Part shown: positions 9,182 to 17,789 of the stretch, piece after piece | How positions within the stretch are numbered: position 1 is the first letter of the stretch | How the letters are laid out: each line of letters opens with the position of its first letter | From: Heliomicrobium undosum | GTDB taxonomy: Bacteria > Bacillota > Desulfitobacteriia > Heliobacteriales > Heliobacteriaceae | Assembly: GCF_009877425.1 (NCBI RefSeq) | Contig: NZ_WXEY01000002.1 | Span: 200,960-264,959, forward strand | Direction: 5' to 3' | DNA length: 64,000 nucleotides | Made by a program: the position numbers and the translations under genes | The notes under the pieces: generated by a model | Databases searched by the model: none | What the model was told of the DNA's origin: nothing | Seen by the model: only the letters and a program-made list of their open reading frames with translations

Positions 9182-10717
9182 CTAAGCTAGATAGCCTACT
9201 TTTATATATGTTTCTAATCCAGCCAACTTAACTTTTCTATTCCATTCTGCAAGCTTCATTTTGAATATTAACGAATTTATTTCCGACAGCAATTGGATCT
9301 TTGTTTTCCTATCAAGTATTAACCACAAGCAAAACATTTTTGGGGTAAGTGTTTGTCCCTCATAGTTAATTGTGCCGCCTAATTCTACTAAAGTTTTTAA
9401 TGATACAAGTGACTGATCTATTACGTAACCAAGTGTTTTAGGTTTTCCTATCTTAACAAAGTACCAGGTTTCATCCTTATACAAATCTAACTTTTCGACA
9501 CGATACCTTTCTAATAACGTTATTTCCCTATCTAAATTTATATAACCGTTTCTTTCTTGCATAAGGTTAAAATAATTTTCTTGGTAAGTATATTTTGTTC
9601 CTTCAGCCTGTAACTTTTCTTTATAATCTGTAAACTCTTTTTTTGAAAAATTGTTTAAATCACTAAAATCTGTTTTGATTTTATTTACGTAATCGTTTAA
9701 AAAGACTAAGTAGTTTTGGTTAAACTTATGCCATACCCCATCTAATAAAAAGCAACGGTCATGCACAAAATCTATGTAAAACTTAAGTGGTTTACTGTAA
9801 GAACCGGTACTACTTTCTACGTAAACTTTTAATTCGTTAATTACTTCATTATTTAGACTTAATTTGTTCTCAGACAAAAAGGAGTTTAATGCACTTATTG
9901 TTAAATCGCCTTTGACCTTTTTGGATAAACCCCTGTATATGATAGTAAAAATATCCGTATGAGAAAAAACAAAATCAACGCCTGAAAGGTTAGTATCAGA
10001 TGATGTAACCTGAACATCGTAATTTATTATCGCACTTACAAGTTTCTCATCTAATTCTTTGATTTTCTTTTTATCTTTGATTAACATCGACCTAGGAATC
10101 GTGTTTATTGACTTACTTCTTAGTGAACTTTCAATTCTTTTTATTAAGGAAGTTAAGTTATTAGGAGCGAAATCTAAACTAAACTGAACGGAATGGCCGC
10201 AACTAATGTTTTTTCCCCACTGACTTTCGTCGATAGTTTTGCCCCGTAAAAAGAAAATGGCTTCTCCACTTTCAAACTCAATTTCCGTAGCGTCTTGATA
10301 TGAATTTAACGTTTTTGTTTTTTTACTTCCAAATAACCTGGAATTTTTAGTTGAGATATTGTCATTTCTTAATATTCTTTCTGCCAAATCAATGCCAAAG
10401 TCTAAATCACAATAGTCTCTTAAGTAAAAATGTGTCTTTCCAAGGCTAACAGCATAACAAGTGTCATTGTTATAAATTAGTAGGCAAGCATAGTAACTTA
10501 AATTTGTTAACTGGTTAATTTTTTCTTTTGTAAGAAAAGATTTGTAAATCGTTCCCCACCATACGATTTTTTTCCCCGGATCTTCGGAAAGATAAAAATC
10601 CATAGTAAATTCGTCTACTTGTTTAGAAGATACTTTTATTAGCTTTACATCTTCAAACTTTTTTAATAAGTCGCCAAGGCTTGATTTGTTAATTCTGTAA
10701 ATATTGTATTTAGGCAT
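9182..10717 (-). CDS. TIGR04141/DUF6119 family protein (sporadically distributed, function unknown)
   Basis: This 511-residue protein resembles the TIGR04141 (DUF6119) sporadically distributed family. Visible features are an N-terminal region ending in a strand-rich segment, then AVSLGKTHFYLRDYCDLDFGIDLAERIL and a block around FFLRGKTIDESQWG. The gene is strikingly AT-rich relative to the core genome, which points to recent acquisition. It sits upstream of the nuclease-like gene and the type I system on the same strand. The ATG at 10715-10717 follows AAGGAAGG, so the longer frame (14 more codons) is not used. A defence or anti-element role is inferred only from location and sporadic distribution. 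Confidence 0.65.
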   Translation of the reverse strand: MPKYNIYRINKSSLGDLLKKFEDVKLIKVSSKQVDEFTMDFYLSEDPGKKIVWWGTIYKSFLTKEKINQLTNLSYYACLLIYNNDTCYAVSLGKTHFYLRDYCDLDFGIDLAERILRNDNISTKNSRLFGSKKTKTLNSYQDATEIEFESGEAIFFLRGKTIDESQWGKNISCGHSVQFSLDFAPNNLTSLIKRIESSLRSKSINTIPRSMLIKDKKKIKELDEKLVSAIINYDVQVTSSDTNLSGVDFVFSHTDIFTIIYRGLSKKVKGDLTISALNSFLSENKLSLNNEVINELKVYVESSTGSYSKPLKFYIDFVHDRCFLLDGVWHKFNQNYLVFLNDYVNKIKTDFSDLNNFSKKEFTDYKEKLQAEGTKYTYQENYFNLMQERNGYINLDREITLLERYRVEKLDLYKDETWYFVKIGKPKTLGYVIDQSLVSLKTLVELGGTINYEGQTLTPKMFCLWLILDRKTKIQLLSEINSLIFKMKLAEWNRKVKLAGLETYIKVGYLA

Positions 10718-10957
10718 AGCTTTAACCTTCCTTTTAATTTTTGTGATGTACTTCGACATTTAGCCTATATTTCCTGGAAGTTTTTATCGACAAATTACGT
10801 CATGATTCGTGTAATTGTACCTTTGATATCCGTACTACCCGATTGTAGTTAAAAAGCTACTTACCATCCCATGCAGAATTTCAAACGAACGTGGCCCACT
10901 ACTGTGGTCTCACGTTCAAACTGGTGGTTTTTAGCCGGTTGTCAAACCCGACAGCAG

Positions 10958-10983
10958 AAGAAAACCGCCCTTTCCCCAGGCGG
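10958..10983 (-). terminator. terminator of first 64-residue gene copy
   Basis: On the minus strand CCGCC/GGCGG arms are followed by TTTTC. The same element follows the second copy at 11533-11558. Confidence 0.5.
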
Positions 10984-11016
10984 CTCTCCCTTGCTGTGAT
11001 ATTGGTGATGTCGGCC

Positions 11017-11211
11017 CTACCCCCTAACTTCTTCCAACGCATCCCTGTGAATCTGCCGCCTATCCAGCTCCATCGCCTCCGCTATGTCCAACGCTGTTCC
11101 TATTGAATACTCGGCGGCCATTACTTCATCAGGGAAATCTTTGAGATTGTTTTTCTGCCGAATTAGGTCGGCAACCATTTCGGTGATCACTCGCTGCAAA
11201 TGCTTGTTCAT
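11017..11211 (-). CDS. 64-residue hypothetical protein, copy A
   Basis: This small, charged, mostly helical protein (begins MNKHLQRVITEMVADLIRQK) has no family I recognise. It is identical in sequence to the protein at 11591-11785, although the two genes differ at about nine bases, all silent. That is strong evidence that the frame is translated and under selection. It may bind DNA or act as a small regulator, but nothing in the sequence proves this. Each copy has its own upstream leader and downstream terminator, so the two are probably expressed independently. Confidence 0.65.
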   Translation of the reverse strand: MNKHLQRVITEMVADLIRQKNNLKDFPDEVMAAEYSIGTALDIAEAMELDRRQIHRDALEEVRG

Positions 11212-11315
11212 TGATGACTTACGTCCTTTCAGCGTCTATGTTCTCGGGTCGTTGTAACTATATCTCTAGGTGGATCTACTAGCAACTGGAAGTTTGGTCC
11301 GTGTGGAGTGAAAAG

Positions 11316-11341
11316 AAAAACAGCCCGTCGTGGGACGGACT
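11316..11341 (-). terminator. repeated ACAGCCCGTC-type hairpin
   Basis: The hairpin arms CCGTC/GACGG, followed on the minus strand by CTGTTTTTC, recur at 11890-11912, 52125-52148 and 56825-56852. Here it would end transcription coming from copy B. Confidence 0.5.
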
Positions 11342-11450
11342 TACTGATCGCAGCCCACATCTCCCCCACCCGCCAACAACCGAGGCCGTAGGTCGCCACG
11401 TGTCGCCTCAAACGCATCGACCCATACCCTTCATACCAGACCAGCCCTCA

Positions 11451-11917
11451 AATCGAACGTGGCCCATTACAGCCGCACACGTTGAACAGGGGGTTTTTAC
11501 CGGATCTTAACGTCAATATCTACCCGACAGCAGAAAAAAACCGCCCTATCGCAGGCGGCTCTCCTTGCTGTGATATTGGCGATATCGGTGTTACCCCCTA
11601 ACCTCTTCCAACGCATCCCTGTGAATCTGCCGCCTATCCAGTTCCATCGCCTCCGCTATGTCCAAGGCTGTTCCTATCGAATACTCGGCTGCCATTACTT
11701 CATCAGGGAAATCTTTGAGATTGTTTTTCTGCCGGATTAGGTCGGCAACCATTTCTGTGATTACTCGCTGGAGATGCTTGTTCATCGATGTCTTACGTCC
11801 TTTCAGCGTCTATGTTCTCGGGTCGTTGTAACTATATCTCCAGGTGAATCTACTAGCAACTGGAAGATTGGTCCGTGTGAGGGCAAAGAAAAACAGCCCG
11901 TCGTGGGACGAACTGTT
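11451..11917. repeat. tandem ~574-bp-spaced repeat, unit B
   Basis: Second unit of the tandem duplication, with the same layout of terminator, 64-codon gene, leader and hairpin as unit A. Confidence 0.8.
11591..11785 (-). CDS. 64-residue hypothetical protein, copy B
   Basis: The protein is identical to copy A at 11017-11211. The differences between the genes (for example GAG/GAA, GCG/GCC, ATT/ATC, ACC/ACA, TTG/CTC) all fall on silent positions. Either purifying selection or functional redundancy with maintained sequence is implied. The flanking hairpins are also duplicated. No domain, signal peptide or membrane segment is seen. Confidence 0.65.
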   Translation of the reverse strand: MNKHLQRVITEMVADLIRQKNNLKDFPDEVMAAEYSIGTALDIAEAMELDRRQIHRDALEEVRG

Positions 11918-12002
11918 AGAATCATCTTCTCTTTTTCCCCGCGACTAACTCATTAGGCCATGAGTACTATACAATTATGAATCGCTCTGGATATAACTAA
12001 CC

Positions 12003-12950
12003 CTACCTTAAACCTTTTTCTATATATTTGGCTCTTACGGCAGGAACTGTTATATTATAGCGTGCCACCGATTCATAACTAAAAGACCCTGTAATTTCTC
12101 CCCAGAGAGTTATTTTGTCATTTTCATATACATCTATTTTGCCTTCGTACAATACTGCAACGTTATCAGTCCATATATCATAACCGTTATTTGTTGTTTC
12201 CAATAATATGAATGTGCTATTCCCACTTTCCTGAATTTGCATTATCTTACCACGGGTTTTAATTCTATTTCCCTTAAGTGCATCAGGGTTTTTATTTAGT
12301 ACACGATATTCGTAAGTCTGGCAACTGTTTATGAAATCAGCTTTCTCTTGCTTTCTTTTTTCTTCAAGGTATTGTTTTTCTTTTGCTTCGACTTGTGATA
12401 ATAGATCAGATGCTTCATTGTTAGCAGAATTATAATTTAGTGAATTTTTTAGGTCGTTTTTAGCTCCTGAATAATCGTTATTGTTTAATTTAGTCTTAGC
12501 CGAGCTTAAAAGTTTTGATGATTGAATTGTATTTAACATACCTTTTGCATTAAGATAATTAGGATCAGTAGCAATAACTTTGTTTAGATATAATGATGCT
12601 GTGTCATAATCTTTAGCCTGAAACGCATCATTACCTTTTTGGAAACTTTCTGCTGATTCTTTAGAATTATCAACCTTTTGTGGGGGCGGGGAGTTAACGC
12701 TATAGTTGGTGCCTTTAGGTGACTCCTTATCTGATGAAAATGATCCTATAATTGCTAAACCGATAAATATGTAACCAAAAACTGCAATTGCTTTTTTCCA
12801 TGTTTTATTACTTCTAAAACCAGGCAGCTTCCTTACCCACGACTGTTTTTCGTCAACAGAATGACCAATAGAAACCCCGTAAGTTTTTTGGAGATTACTC
12901 TGCTCTTGCAGATCTTCTTGTTTGGTGTCAGGATAATTTGGTTCTGACAT
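12003..12950 (-). CDS. membrane protein with TPR-like and OB-fold-like regions
   Basis: This 315-residue protein has a polar N-terminus, one transmembrane helix at about residues 55-75 (KAIAVFGYIFIGLAIIG), and a linker. Helical repeats at about 100-200 resemble TPRs (AFQAKDYDTASLYLNKVIATDPNYLNA). The C-terminal beta-rich domain looks OB-like (NRIKTRGKIMQIQESG and NDKITLWGEITG). The ATG at 12948-12950 follows AAGGAGG at seven bases. It is AT-rich, like the accessory genes around it. The product is probably membrane-anchored with the large part outside; its function is unknown. Confidence 0.65.
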   Translation of the reverse strand: MSEPNYPDTKQEDLQEQSNLQKTYGVSIGHSVDEKQSWVRKLPGFRSNKTWKKAIAVFGYIFIGLAIIGSFSSDKESPKGTNYSVNSPPPQKVDNSKESAESFQKGNDAFQAKDYDTASLYLNKVIATDPNYLNAKGMLNTIQSSKLLSSAKTKLNNNDYSGAKNDLKNSLNYNSANNEASDLLSQVEAKEKQYLEEKRKQEKADFINSCQTYEYRVLNKNPDALKGNRIKTRGKIMQIQESGNSTFILLETTNNGYDIWTDNVAVLYEGKIDVYENDKITLWGEITGSFSYESVARYNITVPAVRAKYIEKGLR

Positions 12951-13066
12951 ATGAAAGCCTCCTTGCAACATTTTTCACCAAAATTATTCTACTCGCGTCA
13001 TAAATTTCCTTCTGGGTTAATCGTATTACTTTTCGACAAAATTTTGTATTTTTCTCACTTAAATTA

Positions 13067-13116
13067 CCCCTGTAGTTCCCCTTCCACTACAAACGAAAAT
13101 CGCCAAGCCACGCTGC
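13067..13116. repeat. dispersed hairpin repeat, copy 1
   Basis: TGTAGT (13071-13076) pairs with ACTACA (13086-13091) and is followed by AACGAAAATCGCC. Related copies lie at 53955-54001 and 56371-56423. Confidence 0.65.
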
Positions 13117-13191
13117 TTTTCCTGTCAATGTTATCGTCGGGCCTTCGGCCCGCTGTTCCCCCACTGCTACCCTCGCATCACCGCAACACAA

Positions 13192-13219
13192 AATAAAAAG
13201 CCCAGGACTTCCATCCTGG
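13192..13219 (-). terminator. terminator downstream of tRNA-Pro
   Basis: The arms CCAGGA and TCCTGG (13202-13219) are followed on the minus strand by GCTTTTTATTT, about 100 bases after the tRNA-Pro 3' end. Confidence 0.6.
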
Positions 13220-13319
13220 ACCTACACGTCTTCATCTGATCTTAACCGGTAGCCGTCACGCCAGGCGTCAAACCCCCACCGCAACACTCCCATACATCCA
13301 AACAACCCAATAAAATCAA

Positions 13320-13396
13320 TGGTCGGGGCGACAGGATTCGAACCTGCGGCCTCTTGGTCCCGAACCAAGCGCGCTACCAAGCTGCGCCACGCCCCG
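13320..13396 (-). tRNA. tRNA-Pro (CGG)
   Basis: A 77-base cloverleaf with acceptor arms CGGGGCG/CGCCCCG, anticodon loop TTCGGGA and an encoded CCA. It stands alone on the minus strand, divergent from the tRNA cluster to its right. Confidence 0.95.
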
Positions 13397-13628
13397 ACTG
13401 AACAAAAATCATTCTACTATAAAACGTTTGCAGAAGTCAAGCGAAAGAGTCCCACTTGTTAGCGTGGTCGGTGCTGACCTGTCTACCTCCTATTCGAATC
13501 GACCCCCTTTTCCATCTATAATAAGGACGACGTAACGCGTAGAACAGGGAAAACGTCGTCAACAAGGAAAAGGACCATACTTTTCCTCCGTCTCCTTGAT
13601 TTTCTCCGTAAAATCAGAAAAAAACTTG

Positions 13629-13657
13629 TTGACTTTAGTCTCTGAATTTGATACAGT
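13629..13657 (+). promoter_or_regulatory. sigma-A promoter of the tRNA cluster
   Basis: TTGACT (13629-13634), a 17-base spacer and TACAGT (13652-13657) lie about 35 bases before the first tRNA. Confidence 0.65.
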
Positions 13658-13690
13658 ATATTTCGTCACCGGCGAACGCTGGCTGACAGC

Positions 13691-13767
13691 GGGCGATTAG
13701 CTCAGTCGGTTAGAGCGCATGCCTCACATGCATGAGGTCGGGGGTTCGATTCCCTCATCGCCCACCA
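13691..13767 (+). tRNA. tRNA-Val (CAC)
   Basis: Acceptor arms GGGCGAT/ATCGCCC, anticodon loop CTCACAT and encoded CCA. It is the first gene of a seven-tRNA cluster. Confidence 0.95.
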
Positions 13768-13775
13768 TCTGCTTT

Positions 13776-13863
13776 GCCGAAGTGGCGGAATTGGCAGACG
13801 CGCTGGTCTCAAAAACCAGTGAGGTCACCCCTCGTGCCGGTTCGACCCCGGCCTTCGGCACCA
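13776..13863 (+). tRNA. tRNA-Leu (CAA)
   Basis: An 88-base class II tRNA with a long variable arm, acceptor GCCGAAG/CTTCGGC, anticodon loop CTCAAAA and encoded CCA. Confidence 0.95.
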
Positions 13864-13870
13864 TTATGTT

Positions 13871-13945
13871 GCGGGAATAGCTCAGCGGTAGAGCATCGCC
13901 TTGCCAAGGCGAGGGTCGCGAGTTCGAATCTCGTTTCCCGCTCCA
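13871..13945 (+). tRNA. tRNA-Gly (GCC)
   Basis: Acceptor GCGGGAA/TTCCCGC, anticodon loop TTGCCAA and encoded CCA. Confidence 0.95.
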
Positions 13946-13963
13946 TCTTGTTTATTCCCGGTT

Positions 13964-14037
13964 GCGGGTGTAGTTCAATGGTAGAACACCAGCTTCCCAA
14001 GCTGGATACGTGGGTTCGATTCCCATCACCCGCTCCA
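13964..14037 (+). tRNA. tRNA-Gly (CCC)
   Basis: Acceptor GCGGGTG/CACCCGC, anticodon loop TTCCCAA and encoded CCA. It is a second glycine isoacceptor next to the GCC one. Confidence 0.95.
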
Positions 14038-14051
14038 TTTCAATGTATTAC

Positions 14052-14126
14052 AGGGGAGTAGCTCAATGGTAGAGCGGCGGTCTCCAAAACCGTAGGCTGC
14101 GGGTTCGAGTCCTGTCTCCCCTGCCA
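14052..14126 (+). tRNA. tRNA-Trp (CCA)
   Basis: Acceptor AGGGGAG/CTCCCCT, anticodon loop CTCCAAA and encoded CCA. Confidence 0.95.
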
Positions 14127-14144
14127 TCTTCCTTAATAGTACAT

Positions 14145-14220
14145 GCCGCTGTAGCTCAGTAGGTAGAGCGTATCCTTGGTAAGGATAAGGTCACCGGTTC
14201 AATCCCGGTCAGTGGCTCCA
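14145..14220 (+). tRNA. tRNA-Thr (GGT)
   Basis: Acceptor GCCGCTG/CAGTGGC with one G-T pair, anticodon loop TTGGTAA and encoded CCA. Confidence 0.95.
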
Positions 14221-14227
14221 TGTGAAT

Positions 14228-14310
14228 GCGAGAGTGGCGGAACTGGCAGACGCGCACGTTTGAGGGGCGTGTGGGCAACCGTGGGGGTTCAAATCCCCCC
14301 TCTCGCACCA
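14228..14310 (+). tRNA. tRNA-Leu (GAG)
   Basis: An 83-base class II tRNA with acceptor GCGAGAG/CTCTCGC, anticodon loop TTGAGGG and encoded CCA. It is the last gene of the cluster, followed at once by a terminator. Confidence 0.93.
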
Positions 14311-14317
14311 ACATAGC

Positions 14318-14346
14318 AAAAAACTCAGGTTTACCTGAGTTTTTTT
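14318..14346 (+). terminator. terminator of the tRNA cluster
   Basis: The arms AACTCAGG and CCTGAGTT are followed by a T run. Confidence 0.85.
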
Positions 14347-14413
14347 GTTTCCCTTTTTTACTCTACGTTATGACAGATATGATGCCCTCTTATAAAAGGT
14401 CCAGGCAAAAAAC

Positions 14414-14442
14414 AAAACTCAGGACTGTCGTCCGGAGTTTTT
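14414..14442. terminator. second, bidirectional hairpin
   Basis: AAAACTC-GGAC pairs with GTCC-GAGTTTT, with A and T tracts on both sides. It may also serve the convergent gene at 14534. Confidence 0.6.
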
Positions 14443-14533
14443 CTGTGCAAAGAACAAGGAAGTAAATGCCAGAGCAGCAGCGGGCAACGATAATTCAATG
14501 GTGTGGTTATAACGTATGAATGCAATAGTATTA

Positions 14534-14869
14534 TCAACTCACTGCTTTTTCCACGGAAGGTCCGATAAAGGATTCCCAGAGGGCCAGCGCCGCCTGCTCT
14601 TCTGTTTCGCCGTCCACGATCTGGCAGGGATAGGGTGATCGACTCTCCACTCCCCGCAGAAAGTGCTCAAACTGGTCAGGCGGAAAGTCTTTAGCCTGGC
14701 GAACCGCTTGGCGTTCCCCGTACTTAAAAATCAGCAGACAGTCAATCATGCCAGTTTCTTTTATCTTTGAATAAAAATGAATGCCTTTCAAGCCATCGGG
14801 TGAACTGTCACCGGCGGAGGTCAGGATCCGGTGTGGTTTTTCCCCGGGCTGCAAAACCCATTCTTCCAT
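14534..14869 (-). CDS. hypothetical protein (111 residues)
   Basis: This is a soluble protein of unknown family beginning MEEWVLQPGEKPHRILTS. It has mixed alpha/beta character and no signal or membrane segment. The ATG at 14867-14869 is preceded by AAAGGGGAG at good spacing, whereas the longer frame of 154 codons has no ribosome binding site at its start. It lies between two tRNA groups on the opposite strand. No function can be assigned. Confidence 0.55.
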   Translation of the reverse strand: MEEWVLQPGEKPHRILTSAGDSSPDGLKGIHFYSKIKETGMIDCLLIFKYGERQAVRQAKDFPPDQFEHFLRGVESRSPYPCQIVDGETEEQAALALWESFIGPSVEKAVS

Positions 14870-15008
14870 TTTGGCTCCCCTTTCCCGACCGTGTTGTATC
14901 AAAGTACCTCTTCGACACTGTTCTCGATAATCCTCCCCATTTCCCACCCATTCCCATCGTCTCATGAAATATTGGGGCGAATTTCCGGATTTATTCATTA
15001 AAAAACTA

Positions 15009-15037
15009 TTGACGCAATTGTCATTCTGTCCTATAAT
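15009..15037 (+). promoter_or_regulatory. sigma-A promoter of tRNA-Met/tRNA-Val
   Basis: TTGACG (15009-15014), a 17-base spacer and TATAAT (15032-15037) lie 19 bases before the tRNA. Confidence 0.8.
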
Positions 15038-15056
15038 ATCTCTTGTCTTCGGTTTC

Positions 15057-15134
15057 GGCGGTGTAGCTCAGTTGGTCTAGAGCATACGGTTCATACCCGT
15101 AGTGTCGTAGGTTCAAATCCTACCACCGCTACCA
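15057..15134 (+). tRNA. tRNA-Met (CAT), elongator type
   Basis: Acceptor GGCGGTG/CACCGCT and anticodon loop TTCATAC with encoded CCA. The anticodon stem lacks the three G-C pairs of initiator tRNA, so this is an elongator Met tRNA, or less likely the lysidine-modified Ile tRNA. Confidence 0.88.
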
Positions 15135-15138
15135 AAAG

Positions 15139-15215
<77 letters not shown>

Positions 15216-15228
15216 TATTTGATTACTT

Positions 15229-15261
15229 AAGGCTTTGAACGTATCGTTCGAAGCCTTTTTG
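15229..15261 (+). terminator. terminator after tRNA-Val
   Basis: AAGGCTT-GAACG pairs with CGTTC-AAGCCTT and is followed by a T run. Confidence 0.85.
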
Positions 15262-15513
15262 TTTAGACCAAGGTTATATTTGCGTCTTTTTTATTTGCTA
15301 ATATCTTTTACTGTCTTTCTTGGCCAGTTATTACAACGCTGCTGGCCCACGATTAAAAGTGGTCAGCCACCGAAGCCTGTCCTCTCACTTCCCTGTCACA
15401 TCTTATGCCTTATATCTTGTGCGCATGAAAAAAACACACATTTTTCTGCCCCGTATTTTCTTTGTGTCCTCCTCGATTGTATACTTTTCATTAGATCAGA
15501 AGGAGGGATATTC

Positions 15514-17691
15514 GTGGCCGATTCAAAGCAACCCTCTATCTGGCGGCGTCTTCTCATGGCCTTCGCCATTGCCCTCCTGACGGTTTCGCTCGGCCTGGGT
15601 GCTGCAGCCGGGTATCTGGCTTACCGCTTTTTTACAGAAGTGCCCCCCTTTTCGGTAGATGATTTTGCGGCGCCACAAACATCCTTCCTGCTGGACGTAA
15701 ACGGCCTCCTGATTGCCGAATTGCATGGCCCTCAGCACCGGATTCCGGTCCCGCTCGAACAGATTCCCCTGCGTCTGCGGCAGGCAGTCCTGGCCACAGA
15801 GGATGTGCGTTTTTATGACCATCCCGGCGTTGATCTCCAAGGAATTCTACGGGCGGTAAAAGCGAATTATAACGCCGGTTCCATCCAGGAAGGCGGTTCG
15901 ACGATCACCCAGCAGTTGATCAAGAACGTCTACCTGAGCCCGGAAAAGACGCTGGAGCGGAAACTGAAAGAGGTTCATCTCGCCTATCACCTCGAACGGC
16001 AGGTCGGCAAAGACCGAGTCCTGGAACTGTATTTGAACCGGATTTATTTCGGCGAGGGCGCTTACGGCGTAGAGGCAGCAGCGAGGACCTATTTCGGCAA
16101 GACGTTAAAAGAACTGACCTTGTCTGAGTCCGCTCTGCTCGCCGGTCTCCCGAAAAACCCAGGCGCCTACTCCCCTACTGTTTCGCTGGAAGCGTCCCAG
16201 GAGCGACGGAACACCGTCATCAATCAGATGGCCCGCCACGGTTTGATCACACCGGAGCAGGCCCAGCGGGCCCGGCTCGAACCTATCCGTCTCATTCCGC
16301 AACCGACCACACGGGATGTGCATTATCCCTATCCCTTTTTTGTGGACGAGGTGCTCCGGGAAGCTGTCCAGGTTCACGGCATCTCGGAAGACCGGCTGTT
16401 TGGCGGAGGCCTTCGTATCCAGACGACCCTTGACCCCCGGGTGCAACAACTGGCGGAGGACCTCTTCACCAACGCTGATTTTTTCCCGGCTGGCAACGAT
16501 GACCGGCTCATTGAAGGTGCCTTGGCGAGTGTCGACCCCCTTTCCGGACATGTGAAGGCGCTCATGGGCGGACGGACCTACGCGGCCAGGCGGGGTTTTA
16601 ACCGGGCCACGATGATGCAACGTTCGCCGGGATCGGCCATCAAGCCGCTAGGTGTCTACGCGCCGGCGCTGGAGCAGGGGTGGACGCCCGATTCCCTGTT
16701 GCCAGACGAGGACATGGGTTTCAATGGGTACCGACCGGCGAACTATGATGGCGCTTTCCGTGGCCGGGTGACGATGCGCCAGGCGGTCGCTCAATCGATC
16801 AACGTGCCCGCCGTCTGGCTGCTCAACCAAATCGGGACGCGCCGTTCCATCGAGACGTTGCGCGCCCTCGGTCTCCCCGTCTCGGAGAACGATGCCCACC
16901 TGTCCCTCGCTCTTGGCGGGATGGAACGGGGCGTCTCCCCCTTGGATATGGCCCGCGCCTACAGCGCCCTGGCCAACAACGGCGTCTTTGTTCCGAGCCG
17001 GACGATCATACAGATCTATGATGCGCAGGGCAATCCTCTCGTCAAACCGGCGGCTCAGAGGGTGGTCTTTCAACCGTCTACTGCGAGAGCGATGACAAAT
17101 CTGCTCCAGGATGCAATCCGTTACGGCACGGGTCAGGAAGCGCGTTTAAGCCGCCCTGTGGCCGGCAAGACGGGCACGGCGGAACTCCCGCCTGTTCATG
17201 CCTTTGAGGGCGTCAAGGGCAACCGGGACGCCTGGTTTGTTGGCTATTCGCCGGAGCTGGTGACGGCTGTCTGGATGGGCTATGACATAACCGACCGCGA
17301 GCATTACATGAACCGGATTTATGGCGGAAGCTACCCTGCTCGCTTGTTTCGAGCTTTTATGGAAGGAGCGCTGGAGGGCGCGCCGCCAAGAGAATCGGAA
17401 CTCTTTTCTCCAGAGCCGACCGCGTTGAGAAACCGGACGCCAGAACCTACGCCAGACCTAGCGCCAGAGTCTGCGCCGCAGCCAACACCAGAGCCGGCAC
17501 TGGAGCCAACGCCACAGCCATCTCCTGAACTGGCGCCAGAGCAAGGGCAGTCGGCGCCTGGACCTAACCTGGATCGGAATCCTGTAGTCGAATCGGCGCT
17601 TCCCTCCCCGGGATCGGAGACAAAAGAACCAATGCCGGCGCAAGACGATGGGACAACGGGTTTGAAGCCGGCGGCGACGGACCCGAATTAA
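15514..17691 (+). CDS. class A penicillin-binding protein (PBP1A family)
   Basis: This 725-residue bifunctional enzyme polymerises glycan strands and cross-links peptidoglycan outside the membrane. It has a short cytoplasmic tail and one membrane helix (about 13-38). The glycosyltransferase domain has EDVRFYDHPG with Glu96 and GGSTITQQLIKN near 128-138. The transpeptidase domain has S374-A-I-K, SIN at 428-430 and KTG at 552-554. The C-terminus from about residue 630 is a low-complexity Pro/Glu/Thr tail of PEPTP-like repeats, probably wall-spanning. The GTG start at 15514 follows AAGGAGGG, excluding the longer frame. A bidirectional terminator follows. Confidence 0.95.
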   Translation: MADSKQPSIWRRLLMAFAIALLTVSLGLGAAAGYLAYRFFTEVPPFSVDDFAAPQTSFLLDVNGLLIAELHGPQHRIPVPLEQIPLRLRQAVLATEDVRFYDHPGVDLQGILRAVKANYNAGSIQEGGSTITQQLIKNVYLSPEKTLERKLKEVHLAYHLERQVGKDRVLELYLNRIYFGEGAYGVEAAARTYFGKTLKELTLSESALLAGLPKNPGAYSPTVSLEASQERRNTVINQMARHGLITPEQAQRARLEPIRLIPQPTTRDVHYPYPFFVDEVLREAVQVHGISEDRLFGGGLRIQTTLDPRVQQLAEDLFTNADFFPAGNDDRLIEGALASVDPLSGHVKALMGGRTYAARRGFNRATMMQRSPGSAIKPLGVYAPALEQGWTPDSLLPDEDMGFNGYRPANYDGAFRGRVTMRQAVAQSINVPAVWLLNQIGTRRSIETLRALGLPVSENDAHLSLALGGMERGVSPLDMARAYSALANNGVFVPSRTIIQIYDAQGNPLVKPAAQRVVFQPSTARAMTNLLQDAIRYGTGQEARLSRPVAGKTGTAELPPVHAFEGVKGNRDAWFVGYSPELVTAVWMGYDITDREHYMNRIYGGSYPARLFRAFMEGALEGAPPRESELFSPEPTALRNRTPEPTPDLAPESAPQPTPEPALEPTPQPSPELAPEQGQSAPGPNLDRNPVVESALPSPGSETKEPMPAQDDGTTGLKPAATDPN

Positions 17692-17719
17692 AGAACAGGC
17701 TTACTATCCGAAACGAATG

Positions 17720-17762
17720 AAAAAACCGGCCGGGCTTTTATCGAAGCTCAGGCCGGTTTTTT
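17720..17762. terminator. bidirectional terminator
   Basis: AACCGGCC pairs with GGCCGGTT, with A and T runs on both flanks, between the PBP gene and the convergent ANTAR gene. Confidence 0.85.
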
Positions 17763-17789
17763 CATACATTCATGACATCCCAGGAATCT

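Larger units (their letters stand above)
10877..11343. repeat. tandem ~574-bp-spaced repeat, unit A
   Basis: This unit is closely repeated 574 bases to the right (11451-11917). It contains a terminator, a 64-codon gene, its ribosome binding site region and a second hairpin (11316-11341). A third, partial copy lies at about 51930-52287. Confidence 0.8.

Noticed and set aside
13140-13220. CRISPR array
   Set aside because: The repeats here are one hairpin element and a terminator. No regularly spaced repeat array or cas gene is found anywhere in the window.
17404-17643. Separate Pro-rich gene after the PBP
   Set aside because: It is the in-frame low-complexity tail of the PBP, without its own start or ribosome binding site.
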